A stretch of DNA of 34,805 bases from Bdellovibrionales bacterium (GCA_005808505.1 SYLX01000067.1:1-34805); one strand, 5' to 3'. Positions 25,146 through 33,479 are shown, counted from the first letter of the stretch. The notes: generated by a model from the letters alone, not told the origin. Numbers and translations are program-made.

Positions 25146-25182
25146 GATTGATTCATCGTCCGCGCTTTGAGGACGATCAATC
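25146..25182 (-). terminator. hairpin at the end of the GH13 gene
   Basis: GATTG (25146-25150) with CAATC (25178-25182) and ATCGTCC (25155-25161) with GGACGAT (25171-25177) build a 12-bp stem with a small internal bulge. It follows the stop at 25191 on the minus strand. The T content after the stem is modest (AGTTTATCT further on). Confidence 0.5.
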
Positions 25183-25190
25183 TTCGAAAT

Positions 25191-27209
25191 TTACGAAATC
25201 GACAGCCAGAGGACTTCGTAAGGCTGAAGCGTAAGGAAGACTCCACTATTTTGCTTTAGCAGCTCGAAGTTGTTCCCGGTAATCAGATCCGTCGCGATGC
25301 CGGGTGATTGATCGATAGAAAAATCCGCCGCCTCGCCCGCAAGATTGAAGATCACGAGTGTCGTTTCAATGTTTGCAACGTCATGAGAGTAAGTCCGCTT
25401 GTAAGCGACGATAGATGGGTGATTCGTTTCGATCACCTGCATCTGTCCACGTCTGAGCGACAGTCGTTCGCGCCGAACGTCGATAAGGCGCCGAACCGCT
25501 TCGAACACCCTACCCTCTTCGCTCGCCTGCCCAGCCGTTTTGGCATTACGATAGTCCTCAGCACTCACGGGACCTCGGCCCTCATCGCGCGAGTCGTAAT
25601 AGCCACCGCGGTCTTCGGCCGCTGACTTTGCGTAAGCGTTGTTGCTTGAAGTTAAGATCTCGTCTCCGTAGTAGAGAATCGGATGACCGTCGAGGCTCAA
25701 CAAGTGCGCAAACGCCATGATTTGCCTGCGAGGATCGTGATCAAGGAAGTTAGCCATTCGCCCACCGACGCCGCGAGCCCCGCGGAAAGGCACTCCTCTC
25801 CCCGTTTCGATCAACTCTTTTTGTATGATGTCGCGAATCTCATCGGGCGCCTTCGACAATGAAAGCTCATCGTGCACGCGCAGGAAGTAGCCCCACAACG
25901 TGTTTGCCGGAGGCAAGGGCGTACGTTCGATTCCTTCCAAAAGGTATTTCTTCTGGCCGGTCAATAGACTCGCCCAAGTGTGGATAGCCTGATCAAAGTT
26001 GTAAGCTAGCTGCGCTCCGCTTGAAGTTTCAAAAACTTCGTCGAGAGCGTTGATCTTAATTGATGCGGCTTCGCCGAAATATTTGGAGACGATTTTCGGT
26101 GATTGATTTGCCTCAACGATGATCGACGTGCGCGGCGAGGTTTGCGCAACGAAGTAGCGGAGCAGCTCCACCACTTTCATGATTCGCGGGTCGCTCTCCA
26201 TCTGTTTGTACAAATGCGGAATGGCATCCAACCGGAAAACGTCGGCACCTTCGTTGACCCAATATGCCAGAATGTCGAGCGACTCTTCGACGACCTCGGG
26301 GTTCGAGAAATTCAGGTCCCACTGAAAGGGATAGAACGTATGGTAGACCCAGAGTTTTGTTCCATTTGAATCTTGGATCACCGTGTAGTGCGGATGATGG
26401 GGATTAGCGAAAGCCGGAAAGACGACTCGTCTCTCGACGGTGATCTCGTTTCCGTTTTCATCGCGTTCGGCGTACTTCGCCCGAAGCGGAAGACCTCCCG
26501 CATCCAATTCCACGCTGAGAACCGCCGGAGCTTCGGTCAACACGTGAAAATAATCGCGCGCGGCGAGATCTGAACTTCGCACGCGCTTTGCCCATTGATG
26601 TTGATCGGAGACGTGATTCAACACGAGATCCATCTGGAGCTTTCCGCCTTTTCTCGCGAGAGCGCGGCGAAATGCGCGGAATTCATCGTTTCCACCGAAA
26701 CGCGGATCCACTTTTCGATAGTCGGAAACATCGAAGCCCGCGTCTCCGAAGGGAGACTCCAAAAATGGCAAAGCGTAAATCGTCGTGGCACCAAGGTCGC
26801 CCATGATCGAGTCGAGATGCGCTTCCAATGTTTTGAAAGTTCCGCGACCATCGCTAGCACCGATGAAGTTGACGTAGCCCATGTACTGAACTTCATCGAG
26901 TAGCCAGAGCGGATCTCGAAGTCGAGCACGATCACTTTCGATCAAGTCCTTGGGCCGCGTTGCGAGAGTTCTTTCCACCAACGCAGCGAAATAGCCACTG
27001 AGACGGTCGACGGTTTCGGCATCGCTGAAGAGAAAACTCATCAGCTCAACGACGCGTGGATCGTTTCGTAAACCTTCGTGCTCTTCACCTAACGGTACAA
27101 GACCTGGTCGACGTAGAGGAGTCGGGTTGAGATGGACGTTTGATGCAGGAGCTTCCAAATGATGGACGACGGCGAGCGAGGCATTTTCGTTGCGAATGCG
27201 AGCGGACAT
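25191..27209 (-). CDS. GH13 glycosidase, trehalose synthase/amylosucrase-like
   Basis: This encodes 672 residues without a signal peptide, so probably a cytoplasmic sugar enzyme. A helical N-terminal extension of about 100 residues precedes the TIM barrel. GH13 regions are all present: region I DLVLNH (Asp194 to His199), region II FRLDAIPHL with nucleophile Asp328, region III IIVEAN with acid/base Glu366, and region IV LRVHDEL with His446/Asp447. The VHDEL context, the DPRRQIMAFAHLLSL block and YYGDEI with Asn-rich following loop resemble trehalose synthase (maltose alpha-D-glucosyltransferase). Amylosucrase or a related hydrolase remains possible. A C-terminal beta domain closes the protein. 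The start at 27209 has GGAAGG only 2 nt away. Confidence 0.88.
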   Translation of the reverse strand: MSARIRNENASLAVVHHLEAPASNVHLNPTPLRRPGLVPLGEEHEGLRNDPRVVELMSFLFSDAETVDRLSGYFAALVERTLATRPKDLIESDRARLRDPLWLLDEVQYMGYVNFIGASDGRGTFKTLEAHLDSIMGDLGATTIYALPFLESPFGDAGFDVSDYRKVDPRFGGNDEFRAFRRALARKGGKLQMDLVLNHVSDQHQWAKRVRSSDLAARDYFHVLTEAPAVLSVELDAGGLPLRAKYAERDENGNEITVERRVVFPAFANPHHPHYTVIQDSNGTKLWVYHTFYPFQWDLNFSNPEVVEESLDILAYWVNEGADVFRLDAIPHLYKQMESDPRIMKVVELLRYFVAQTSPRTSIIVEANQSPKIVSKYFGEAASIKINALDEVFETSSGAQLAYNFDQAIHTWASLLTGQKKYLLEGIERTPLPPANTLWGYFLRVHDELSLSKAPDEIRDIIQKELIETGRGVPFRGARGVGGRMANFLDHDPRRQIMAFAHLLSLDGHPILYYGDEILTSSNNAYAKSAAEDRGGYYDSRDEGRGPVSAEDYRNAKTAGQASEEGRVFEAVRRLIDVRRERLSLRRGQMQVIETNHPSIVAYKRTYSHDVANIETTLVIFNLAGEAADFSIDQSPGIATDLITGNNFELLKQNSGVFLTLQPYEVLWLSIS

Positions 27210-27531
27210 AGCCTTCCCAATTTCGCGAAAGCCTTTGCTAATGCGGCTTCCACGGAGACAGTCGAGTTTTTGGGTTTGAGAAAGGATTTATCCTATCATT
27301 CCGTCGAGGAAGATCTACGGGACCTAAGTCTTAACGCTGCCGTGCTTAGTTGTTCACTGAATGTTCAAGATGCATTGAGGAAGTTTAGTCAGTTTTGCGA
27401 GGGAGAGGCAGCGGGCAAGAGATAAGGCGAACGCCTAAAGATCGAATCAGAAGCTAAGAGCCCAGAGGGAAATGCATGAACGAAGACAAGACTCCCCACG
27501 GAGCGCAGAGCGCTCCGCAGAGAAAAATCAC
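27210..27531. other. intergenic region with one strong hairpin
   Basis: No supported gene lies here. An open frame at 27159-27425 overlaps the GH13 start in antisense and has no recognisable domain or clear ribosome site, so it is not called. GGAGCGC (27500-27506) and GCGCTCC (27510-27516) make a tight perfect hairpin 15 bp past the stop of the small secreted protein gene on the minus strand, perhaps its terminator, but without a U-run. Confidence 0.45.
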
Positions 27532-27774
27532 TTAGTGCCAGGGAACAGGGTTAACACATGCACCCCAAACGTTGAGCTGGGGCGGAGGGCAGTGCGGGCG
27601 CGACTGTTGGTGAGTCACAACCGGTGCCACGTGTGTTTTGCTGAGACCGTTGAAAATGCCAGAACCTTCTTTAATGCACGCGCCCCAAACATTGAGATAT
27701 CCGGGGGGGCAGTGAGGGCCCGCGAAAGCAGACGATGCAGCGAGTGTTACGAGTGCAGCTAAAAGATGTTTCAT
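27532..27774 (-). CDS. tiny secreted protein with two HCPP...NVWGAC repeats
   Basis: This encodes 80 residues, starting at ATG 27774 with AGGAGG 6 nt upstream. A signal peptide ends at SSAFA. The mature part of about 61 residues holds two near-identical 16-residue repeats, PHCPPGYLNVWGACIK and PHCPPPQLNVWGACVN, joined by a 24-residue spacer. Each repeat has one His and two Cys, so each could form one disulfide or share in a metal site. I know no named family with this motif. The aromatic Cys-bracketed repeats suggest a small binding or surface-active protein. A possible FNR-type box lies about 66-80 bp upstream. Confidence 0.82.
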   Translation of the reverse strand: MKHLLAALVTLAASSAFAGPHCPPGYLNVWGACIKEGSGIFNGLSKTHVAPVVTHQQSRPHCPPPQLNVWGACVNPVPWH

Positions 27775-27839
27775 AAATACCTCCTGCGCTGCAGCCTATG
27801 AAGAACGTTTCTGCGTTTCAAGCACGAATGTGTGGTTAT

Positions 27840-27853
27840 TTGAGATAAATCAA
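27840..27853 (-). promoter_or_regulatory. possible FNR/CRP-type box
   Basis: TTGAG-ATAA-ATCAA matches the FNR consensus TTGAT-N4-ATCAA at nine of ten fixed positions. It is centred about 72 bp upstream of the start codon of the small two-repeat secreted protein gene on the minus strand. A single site like this can occur by chance. Confidence 0.35.
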
Positions 27854-27977
27854 AGTCCTTCATATCTGCGTCGAAAACGCTGTCTGCCAAGCTGTGCTTG
27901 GTGTTCCGATTTTTTCGGGGATCGCGAGCCCAGAGTTGACAGGCCATCGAAAACAACGGGAACCTGGGCAGATTGCC

Positions 27978-28199
27978 TCAATCTTCCGGGACACGAAGAC
28001 TCATTTCATGTGCTCTCAAGGCATCAAAAAGTCGTGAACACTCCGGCTTGAGGAATCGCATTCCGCTCTCACAGTCTTCTTGAATTAAGTCCGCAAATTG
28101 TTCGGATGCGTCTACAAGTTCAACACTCAATAAATCCGCAGCTGGAATGTAAGAAATCCTCGTTCGTTTAAAAACCCGGCGCTTGCCTTGCAATACCAT
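27978..28199 (-). CDS. possible small protein (73 aa), unknown
   Basis: This open frame starts at ATG 28199 with AAGGGA about 9 nt upstream, which is acceptable. The product is soluble and charged, with no signal peptide, two cysteines and a predicted helical segment (DASEQFADLIQEDCESG). I recognise no domain. It is divergent from the A1 gene with 65 bp between starts. It may be real or a chance frame in a 490-bp gap (27775-28264) that otherwise holds only the possible FNR box and a hairpin at 28219-28239 (AGCCTAT/ATAGGGCT, one bulge) in the A1 leader. Confidence 0.4.
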   Translation of the reverse strand: MVLQGKRRVFKRTRISYIPAADLLSVELVDASEQFADLIQEDCESGMRFLKPECSRLFDALRAHEMSLRVPED

Positions 28200-28264
28200 C
28201 CGCTGAATTCCCTTTTTTAGCCTATTGCCGGATAGGGCTCGCCCAAAAGGCGCGGAGGACGCGG

Positions 28265-29512
28265 ATGAAACTCAAGCATCTCTTATCACTCTCTTTGCTG
28301 ACTGGTTTAGCCAGCTTGCTCTCACCTCCCGCGCAAGCCGAGCTTACGCAAAAAGATCTCAAGCTCGCGGAAAAATACTTCGAACGGTACATTTACGAGC
28401 TCGAGCAACCGATCCTCGTTTACAACTGGTCGCCAGCCGCGCTGAAACTTAAGAGCGCAACCGATCCGATGGCCTACAAGTACGTCGCTTCAAGCACTCG
28501 CACCTACTGGCAAGCTCAAAACAACGTCGATGAAGATGACAATATGTATGGTCGCGGCCTTTATGCCGCGCTCGATCCTGTTGCAACGCGCTCTTATGGA
28601 AAGTGGTCAGGAACTTGGGTTCTCTTAGAGATGCAGTTGCCAAAAGGCTTCCGCATGCTCGATCTGAATCGCGATGGTCAAAACTCTTTCCCCGAAAGAA
28701 TCCAGAGCATCCTGCGTTCGGTGAATTGCCCCATCAATTGGGATGACAAACAAGGCATGTTCAGCAACTTGATGTCGCCGAAAGTTCCGAAGATCGATGC
28801 GCAATGCATGGCTCTGATCAAACACATCTTCCAAAAAACGCACGCGATCGATGGTTTCGCCTACGGTTACAACTCAACTTCCTTCATGGAATGCCAAGAT
28901 CCTTCGCTGGAACAAACTAACGCTGAAGAAGGCTACTATGGTGGATCGCAAAGAAAGATGCGCTCAACTGCCTTCGTCATCACGGGTTCAAACTGGTTGC
29001 GGCCGGAACTCGTGAAGCTCTATACGCCCGCAACTCGCGATGCGATCACCGAACGCAAGCGCATTCTGAGCCTCTTCTACCGCTCTCAGTATGACAACGT
29101 GATGATGCAGGTTCAGACTCCCGAGGGCGCCGCAAGCTGGGCGCAAAACGAAGCAGCGCGCGGTCTCGATGATTACCGCTCGATGAATGAATATGGCGTC
29201 TGCAATAACTTCGTAAAAGGCCAAGGCTGCTTGGATCCGATCAAGCTTTGTAAACTCAATGAGAAGTACGAAACGATCGAAACGGAGTGCATCACAAAGC
29301 CGGCTCCTCCGATTCCTGTTTACGACACGACAAAAATGACTTCGGCGAATTTCCCCGACGAAGCGTGGGAAGAGAATGCTGTCAAAGGTCTTTTGTGGCC
29401 CGATCTTGAAGGCGCGAATGTCGACGTGAAAATCGGCGAGCACATCAGCAAGAACTTCATCGGCTGCTCCGATGCAGCTCCTTATAAACTTGCAACTCCT
29501 TTGAAGAAATAA
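28265..29512 (+). CDS. secreted paralogue A1, putative degenerate PARP-like ADP-ribosyltransferase fold
   Basis: This encodes 415 residues with a signal peptide ending at PAQA. An N-terminal pattern resembles PARP catalytic domains. VYNWS (52-56) stands where PARPs have LWHGS. YGRGLYAALDPVATRSYG (95-112) matches GKGIYFAD...Y, with Tyr100 at the catalytic Tyr position. WVLLEMQLPKGFRMLDL (118-134) matches LLGEVALGNMYEL. Glu248 in WLRPELVKLYTP precedes a later strand. Asn54 replaces the usual His, so catalysis is doubtful. The C-terminal third has Cys motifs (NFVKGQGC, IKLC, FIGCSDAAPYK) shared by all four paralogues. It starts with GGAGG and is first in the A1-B1-A2-B2 operon. The fold assignment is inference. 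Confidence 0.82.
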   Translation: MKLKHLLSLSLLTGLASLLSPPAQAELTQKDLKLAEKYFERYIYELEQPILVYNWSPAALKLKSATDPMAYKYVASSTRTYWQAQNNVDEDDNMYGRGLYAALDPVATRSYGKWSGTWVLLEMQLPKGFRMLDLNRDGQNSFPERIQSILRSVNCPINWDDKQGMFSNLMSPKVPKIDAQCMALIKHIFQKTHAIDGFAYGYNSTSFMECQDPSLEQTNAEEGYYGGSQRKMRSTAFVITGSNWLRPELVKLYTPATRDAITERKRILSLFYRSQYDNVMMQVQTPEGAASWAQNEAARGLDDYRSMNEYGVCNNFVKGQGCLDPIKLCKLNEKYETIETECITKPAPPIPVYDTTKMTSANFPDEAWEENAVKGLLWPDLEGANVDVKIGEHISKNFIGCSDAAPYKLATPLKK

Positions 29513-29526
29513 TTGAGAGGTCAGTC

Positions 29527-30903
29527 GTGAAAACAACTCTATTCAATCTCGCCAAACAGAGCGTTTTGAAACTCTCGATTCTTTCAGTTGCGGTGGCGGC
29601 AGGATCTGCAGCGCAAGCTGCTCCTTCGGAGCAAGACGTGCGCACGCTCGTTGCGCACTACCGCACGATGACCTACACGCTCCAACAACCGGTTCTGATC
29701 TATTACTGGTTTGATGGCGCAAAAGAAAAAGGTCCGTGGCTCAATCAAATTAAGGCGAACGATCCAGCGGGTGCTGAATTATTGCGTGCTAAGACTTCGA
29801 CTTACCGCCAATGGCTCCAGTCGGATCCCACTTCCGAGCAAACAACGCAGATCAAAGTTCCGATGGGGATGATTGATCCTGTCGCAAACTCCTGGGGCGG
29901 CGGACACGGCGAATACGGAATGAACCCGCTCATGAACAGCTTGGGTCGCATCCCCTCTTCGAGCCCGGTCTGCGAAGGCGAAGAGTGCGGCGGTGGAGGA
30001 ATGGTTGAGAAGTACGAAAACTGGGTCTTGGCTCAAGTCACGGTTCCCGCTGGTCTTACGGTTTTGAATCTTGCGCGCGATGGCGCGAACTCGGTTCCGT
30101 TGGCGGTGGAATCGATTTTAGATCGCAACCGTTGCCCTGTGCAGTGGAAGAAAGACTACCTCGGACTCAACATGAATCGCTTCTTCCAAGCGAGCAATAA
30201 AGTTCCGGCGGAGTGCCGCGCCCTTCTTGATGCTGTCTTCTTCGACAAAATCCGCATCAACGCTTTGATCGAAATGGGCTCGGGCTCCTACTTTGACGAA
30301 TGCAAAGCAACGCAAGCTAAAGACATCGACGTCGGTTATGCCTACGCACAATCGCGCGACTGGCGCAACTCGGGTCTCACGATCCTTTCTCCTGACGTGT
30401 TCACGACTGAGTCGGTAAAAGTCTTCACGCCAAAGTCGACGGATGATTTCGAAACTCGCCACCGCATCCAGAGCCTGTTCTACCGTTCGAACTTCGACAC
30501 GACGGCGATTAACTTCCAAACCGCCGACATGAGCTTGAGCTGGGCTAGCGGTGTCGTTACGGGAAATGACTACAAGCTGTCGATGGAAACTTCTGAATGT
30601 CCGAACTTCGTTGCCGGCAAAGGTTGCTCAGGTCAGCTGAAAGTTTGCGAACGCGATCAAGAGAAGTGGGAAATCAAACCCGAGACTTGCAAGATGGTCG
30701 ACGCTCCGAAACCGCCTGTCTACCCTGCGGTGATGAGCGATAAGACTCCGCCTACAACGGACGAGTACTCCTACGGCAACAAGCTTCTCTGGAAAGACAT
30801 GGAAGGCAAAAAAGCCGACGCGTCGATCGGAACTTGGGTGAAGAAAAATTTGTACGGCTGCTCCGACGCAGTTCCTTACAAGCGCCGCTCGAAGAATAAA
30901 TAA
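29527..30903 (+). CDS. secreted paralogue B1, most degenerate member
   Basis: This encodes 458 residues, starting at GTG 29527 (GAGAGG upstream), 14 bp after A1. The signal peptide ends near AAQA. It is homologous to A1 over its full length: LIYYW (57-61), WVLAQVTVPAG (166-176), TTESVKVFTP (293-302), RIQSLFYRS, NFVAGKGC and NLYGCSDAVPYK. At the three putative active-site positions it has Tyr60 for His and Met113 for Tyr, and keeps Glu295. It carries an insertion of about 40 residues with an acidic Cys/Gly loop (VCEGEECGGGG, 148-158). The GLYAALDPV block is reduced to GMIDPVAN. It may be a structural partner rather than an enzyme. Confidence 0.8.
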   Translation: MKTTLFNLAKQSVLKLSILSVAVAAGSAAQAAPSEQDVRTLVAHYRTMTYTLQQPVLIYYWFDGAKEKGPWLNQIKANDPAGAELLRAKTSTYRQWLQSDPTSEQTTQIKVPMGMIDPVANSWGGGHGEYGMNPLMNSLGRIPSSSPVCEGEECGGGGMVEKYENWVLAQVTVPAGLTVLNLARDGANSVPLAVESILDRNRCPVQWKKDYLGLNMNRFFQASNKVPAECRALLDAVFFDKIRINALIEMGSGSYFDECKATQAKDIDVGYAYAQSRDWRNSGLTILSPDVFTTESVKVFTPKSTDDFETRHRIQSLFYRSNFDTTAINFQTADMSLSWASGVVTGNDYKLSMETSECPNFVAGKGCSGQLKVCERDQEKWEIKPETCKMVDAPKPPVYPAVMSDKTPPTTDEYSYGNKLLWKDMEGKKADASIGTWVKKNLYGCSDAVPYKRRSKNK

Positions 30904-30915
30904 GAGGATTTGCCA

Positions 30916-32166
30916 ATGAGACTCGCGGCTTTAGCCACATTGACCATGGTTTTGTTCTCTGGCCCGGTCTTGGCGCAATCCACGCCCGCTGAGAAAGACC
31001 TCAAACTCATGACGAAGTATTTCAAAAGCTTCGTCTATGAGCTCGAGCGTCCTGTACTCATGTACAACTGGTCGCAAGGTGGCCTGAAGCTCAAGAGCGC
31101 TTCGGATCCGATTGGCGTTAAGATGGTTGTAAACGGCGCCAAGTCTTACTGGCGCTCGCAGAACAACGTCGACAACGATGACAACATGTACGGCTTCGGC
31201 CTTTACGCAGCCCTTGATCCGGTTGCAACTCGCAGCTACGGCGAATTCGAAGGCAATTGGGTCCTTCTTGAAATGAAGCTTCCGCAAGGTTTTCGCACGC
31301 TCGATCTCGGTCGCGATGGCAACAACGCTTTTCCTCAACGAATCCAAAAAATTCTCACCGATGCGAAATGTCCTTCGCGTTGGGCGGATGCGACGAGCAT
31401 GTTCGATTCTCTCATGCAGCCAAAGAGCCCAAAGGTCGAAACGGAGTGCATGAATTTGATCCGCGCGGTGTTCCAGCAAAATCTCGCCATCGACGGCTTC
31501 TTGTACAACTATAACTCTAGCGAGTTCGCCGAATGCGTTGATCCGCGCCTGAAAGCCTTGAACGCCAATGCGTCTGACGAATGGGGCAACTCCAATCATC
31601 AAAGAGCGATCCGCTCGCGTGCCGCTGTCATAACGGATTCAAAGTGGGTGAAGCCGGAGCTCATCCGCATCTACACTCCGACAACATCTGACGCCAAAGA
31701 TGAACGTTTACGAATCACGAGCCTCTTCTACAAAACCGAGATCGATGTAGCGCTTTCGACGGCGCACACGGTGATGGGTTACCAAAACTGGGTCCAAAGC
31801 TGGGTCAGTCAAAACCTCAAGGGATTTGAAGCGATGATCGAGTGGGATCAGTGCGGAAACTTCCAACCAGATAGAGGCTGCCTCGATCCGGTGAAGGTCT
31901 GTCAGCGCGACGAGAAGACTTACAAAATCATCGAGTCGACTTGCAAAACGATTTCGCCTCCCCCGATCCCTGTCTTTGCGACGACCGTCATCAGGAAAAC
32001 TACGTTCTCCGGCGGTGCGTGGGATGAAGACAAGAAGTCGCTTCTCTGGCCGGAATTCGAGGGTTCGCTCGTAGATGCGAACGTCGGTCAGATGATTCGC
32101 GAAAATTTCCTTGGCTGCTCCGAAGGTGAGCCGTACCGAAGTCTTCTGATGAAGGAGAGCAAATGA
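30916..32166 (+). CDS. secreted paralogue A2
   Basis: This encodes 416 residues. I use ATG 30916 because TAAGAGG lies 7 nt upstream; an in-frame TTG at 30910 is too close. The signal peptide ends at PVLA. It is the closest relative of A1, sharing NNVDxDDNMYGxGLYAALDP and ATRSYG almost unchanged. Putative active-site positions are Asn51, Tyr97 and Glu248, the same Asn-Tyr-Glu set as A1. The C-terminal Cys motifs GCLDPVKVC and NFLGCSEGEPYR are retained. Its stop overlaps the B2 start by 4 bp (ATGA), implying coupled translation of the A2/B2 pair. Confidence 0.82.
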   Translation: MRLAALATLTMVLFSGPVLAQSTPAEKDLKLMTKYFKSFVYELERPVLMYNWSQGGLKLKSASDPIGVKMVVNGAKSYWRSQNNVDNDDNMYGFGLYAALDPVATRSYGEFEGNWVLLEMKLPQGFRTLDLGRDGNNAFPQRIQKILTDAKCPSRWADATSMFDSLMQPKSPKVETECMNLIRAVFQQNLAIDGFLYNYNSSEFAECVDPRLKALNANASDEWGNSNHQRAIRSRAAVITDSKWVKPELIRIYTPTTSDAKDERLRITSLFYKTEIDVALSTAHTVMGYQNWVQSWVSQNLKGFEAMIEWDQCGNFQPDRGCLDPVKVCQRDEKTYKIIESTCKTISPPPIPVFATTVIRKTTFSGGAWDEDKKSLLWPEFEGSLVDANVGQMIRENFLGCSEGEPYRSLLMKESK

Positions 32167-33479
32167 AAACTGCGTTTCTTCTCTACTCCATTATGGCGGT
32201 GGGACTCGCATTCACGGCTTCGAGCGCAAAGGCTCAATCGAAACTTTCAGATGAAGATGTGCGCCGTTTAGTCGCGCACTACCGTACATTTACTTACAAA
32301 CTTCAGCAGCCTGTTACCGTGTACCACTGGCTCAAAGCCGAAGATGAACCCAAAGGTCCGTGGTTAAAAAAGTTTTCGCCGAACACGCCGGAAGCTTTGT
32401 CTTATGCCAAGGTAAAAGCCTCGGAATTTTGGCAATCGCGCACGACTTCCATGGAGGATCCTTACAACGCGTTCGGCACAGCTCTTTACGCCGAACTCGA
32501 TCCGGTGAACTCCCCTTCCTCCGCCGCGGGAGAAGGCGAGGGTGAGTGCGAGCACGAGAACTGCGGCGGGGGTACCGCGATGGTTCACGATGTGGGTCCT
32601 AATTGGGTTCTCATGCAGATCGGGTTGCCGAAGGGACTTACGATCTTGAATTTGGCTCGCGACAACAACAACTCCAATCCGATGCAGATTCAGGCGATCC
32701 TCGATCGTGCGAACTGCCCGGCGAAGTGGAACTTCGATAAGATGGGTCCCCGCTTTGGTCGCCTTTTCCACGCGGATTCGAACCTCTCGGGAGAATGTCA
32801 GGACGCCCTCACCCGCGTCTTTCGCGACCAATTAAAAATTTCGGCGATCGTGGTTGAAGGTGGTTCGAGGGTTTTCAAGGAATGCGTGAACCCACCGGAT
32901 CCGACCCTCGAAGACAACACTTGGATTTCCAACAAGCCCTGGAGAAACGCCCGCGTAGCTTTAGTTTCGGGAGATTTCCTCACGCAGGAAATGATTCGCG
33001 CCTATAATCCGAAATCGACTGAGGATCGCGCGAACCGACAGACGATCCAGAGTCTGTATTATCGCTCATTTCACGACAAAACAGAGCGCTATTTCGCGAC
33101 GCCCGAACTCTCGATGGATTATATCCGTCATAATGACTGGAGCCTACTTCCAGGTAAAGCTCTCAGCGAAGATTCGACTTGCGAAAAATTCAAACCAGGC
33201 TTGGGCTGCACCGGAAAAGTGAAAGTTTGCGCAAGAACGGAGTCGTTCGAAGTGGATCTAAAGAAGTGCGAGCGCGTCCCGGCTCCTCACGGAAAAGGCT
33301 ACCCCGTCGTGATGAGCAATAAGAATCCGCCCGAGAAGAGTGATGATCCCAACTCCATGTCGGGCAAACTTCTCTGGAAAGATTTGGAAGGCGTCCAAGC
33401 CGACGCCAAAATCGGTGCTTGGATTCAACAGAATCTTTACGGATGCAGCGAGGCCATTCCATTCAAAAGGCAAAAGTGA
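32163..33479 (+). CDS. secreted paralogue B2, retains full His-Tyr-Glu set
   Basis: This encodes 438 residues with a signal peptide ending at SAKA. It is the only member of the four with all three PARP-like positions occupied as in active enzymes: His55 in VYHWL, Tyr109 in GTALYAELDPV, and Glu276 in LTQEMIRAYNP. The strand WVLMQIGLPKG (148-158) follows. Between these lies a Cys/Gly/acidic insertion (ECEHENCGGG, 128-137) as in B1. C-terminal motifs LGCTGKVKVC, LLWKDLEG and NLYGCSEAIPFK match the family. If any of the four is an ADP-ribosyltransferase it is this one. The alternative is a family that shares the fold but has another role. Confidence 0.83.
   Translation: MKTAFLLYSIMAVGLAFTASSAKAQSKLSDEDVRRLVAHYRTFTYKLQQPVTVYHWLKAEDEPKGPWLKKFSPNTPEALSYAKVKASEFWQSRTTSMEDPYNAFGTALYAELDPVNSPSSAAGEGEGECEHENCGGGTAMVHDVGPNWVLMQIGLPKGLTILNLARDNNNSNPMQIQAILDRANCPAKWNFDKMGPRFGRLFHADSNLSGECQDALTRVFRDQLKISAIVVEGGSRVFKECVNPPDPTLEDNTWISNKPWRNARVALVSGDFLTQEMIRAYNPKSTEDRANRQTIQSLYYRSFHDKTERYFATPELSMDYIRHNDWSLLPGKALSEDSTCEKFKPGLGCTGKVKVCARTESFEVDLKKCERVPAPHGKGYPVVMSNKNPPEKSDDPNSMSGKLLWKDLEGVQADAKIGAWIQQNLYGCSEAIPFKRQK

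Larger units (their letters stand above)
28265..33479 (+). repeat. tandem duplication of a two-gene (A-B) unit
   Basis: The four genes alternate A1-B1-A2-B2. A1 resembles A2 and B1 resembles B2 far more than A resembles B, yet all four share a common C-terminal Cys motif set and the central LFY/LYYR(S/T) segment. This points to an ancient A/B duplication followed by duplication of the pair. Confidence 0.85.

Noticed and set aside
27159..27425. 88-aa open frame on the plus strand
   Set aside because: It overlaps the GH13 start in antisense, has no recognisable domain and no clear ribosome site.
28265..33479. Toxin-immunity or CDI-like reading of the A/B operon
   Set aside because: All four genes are full-length paralogues with signal peptides; none looks like an immunity protein, and no delivery domain or polymorphic C-terminus is visible.
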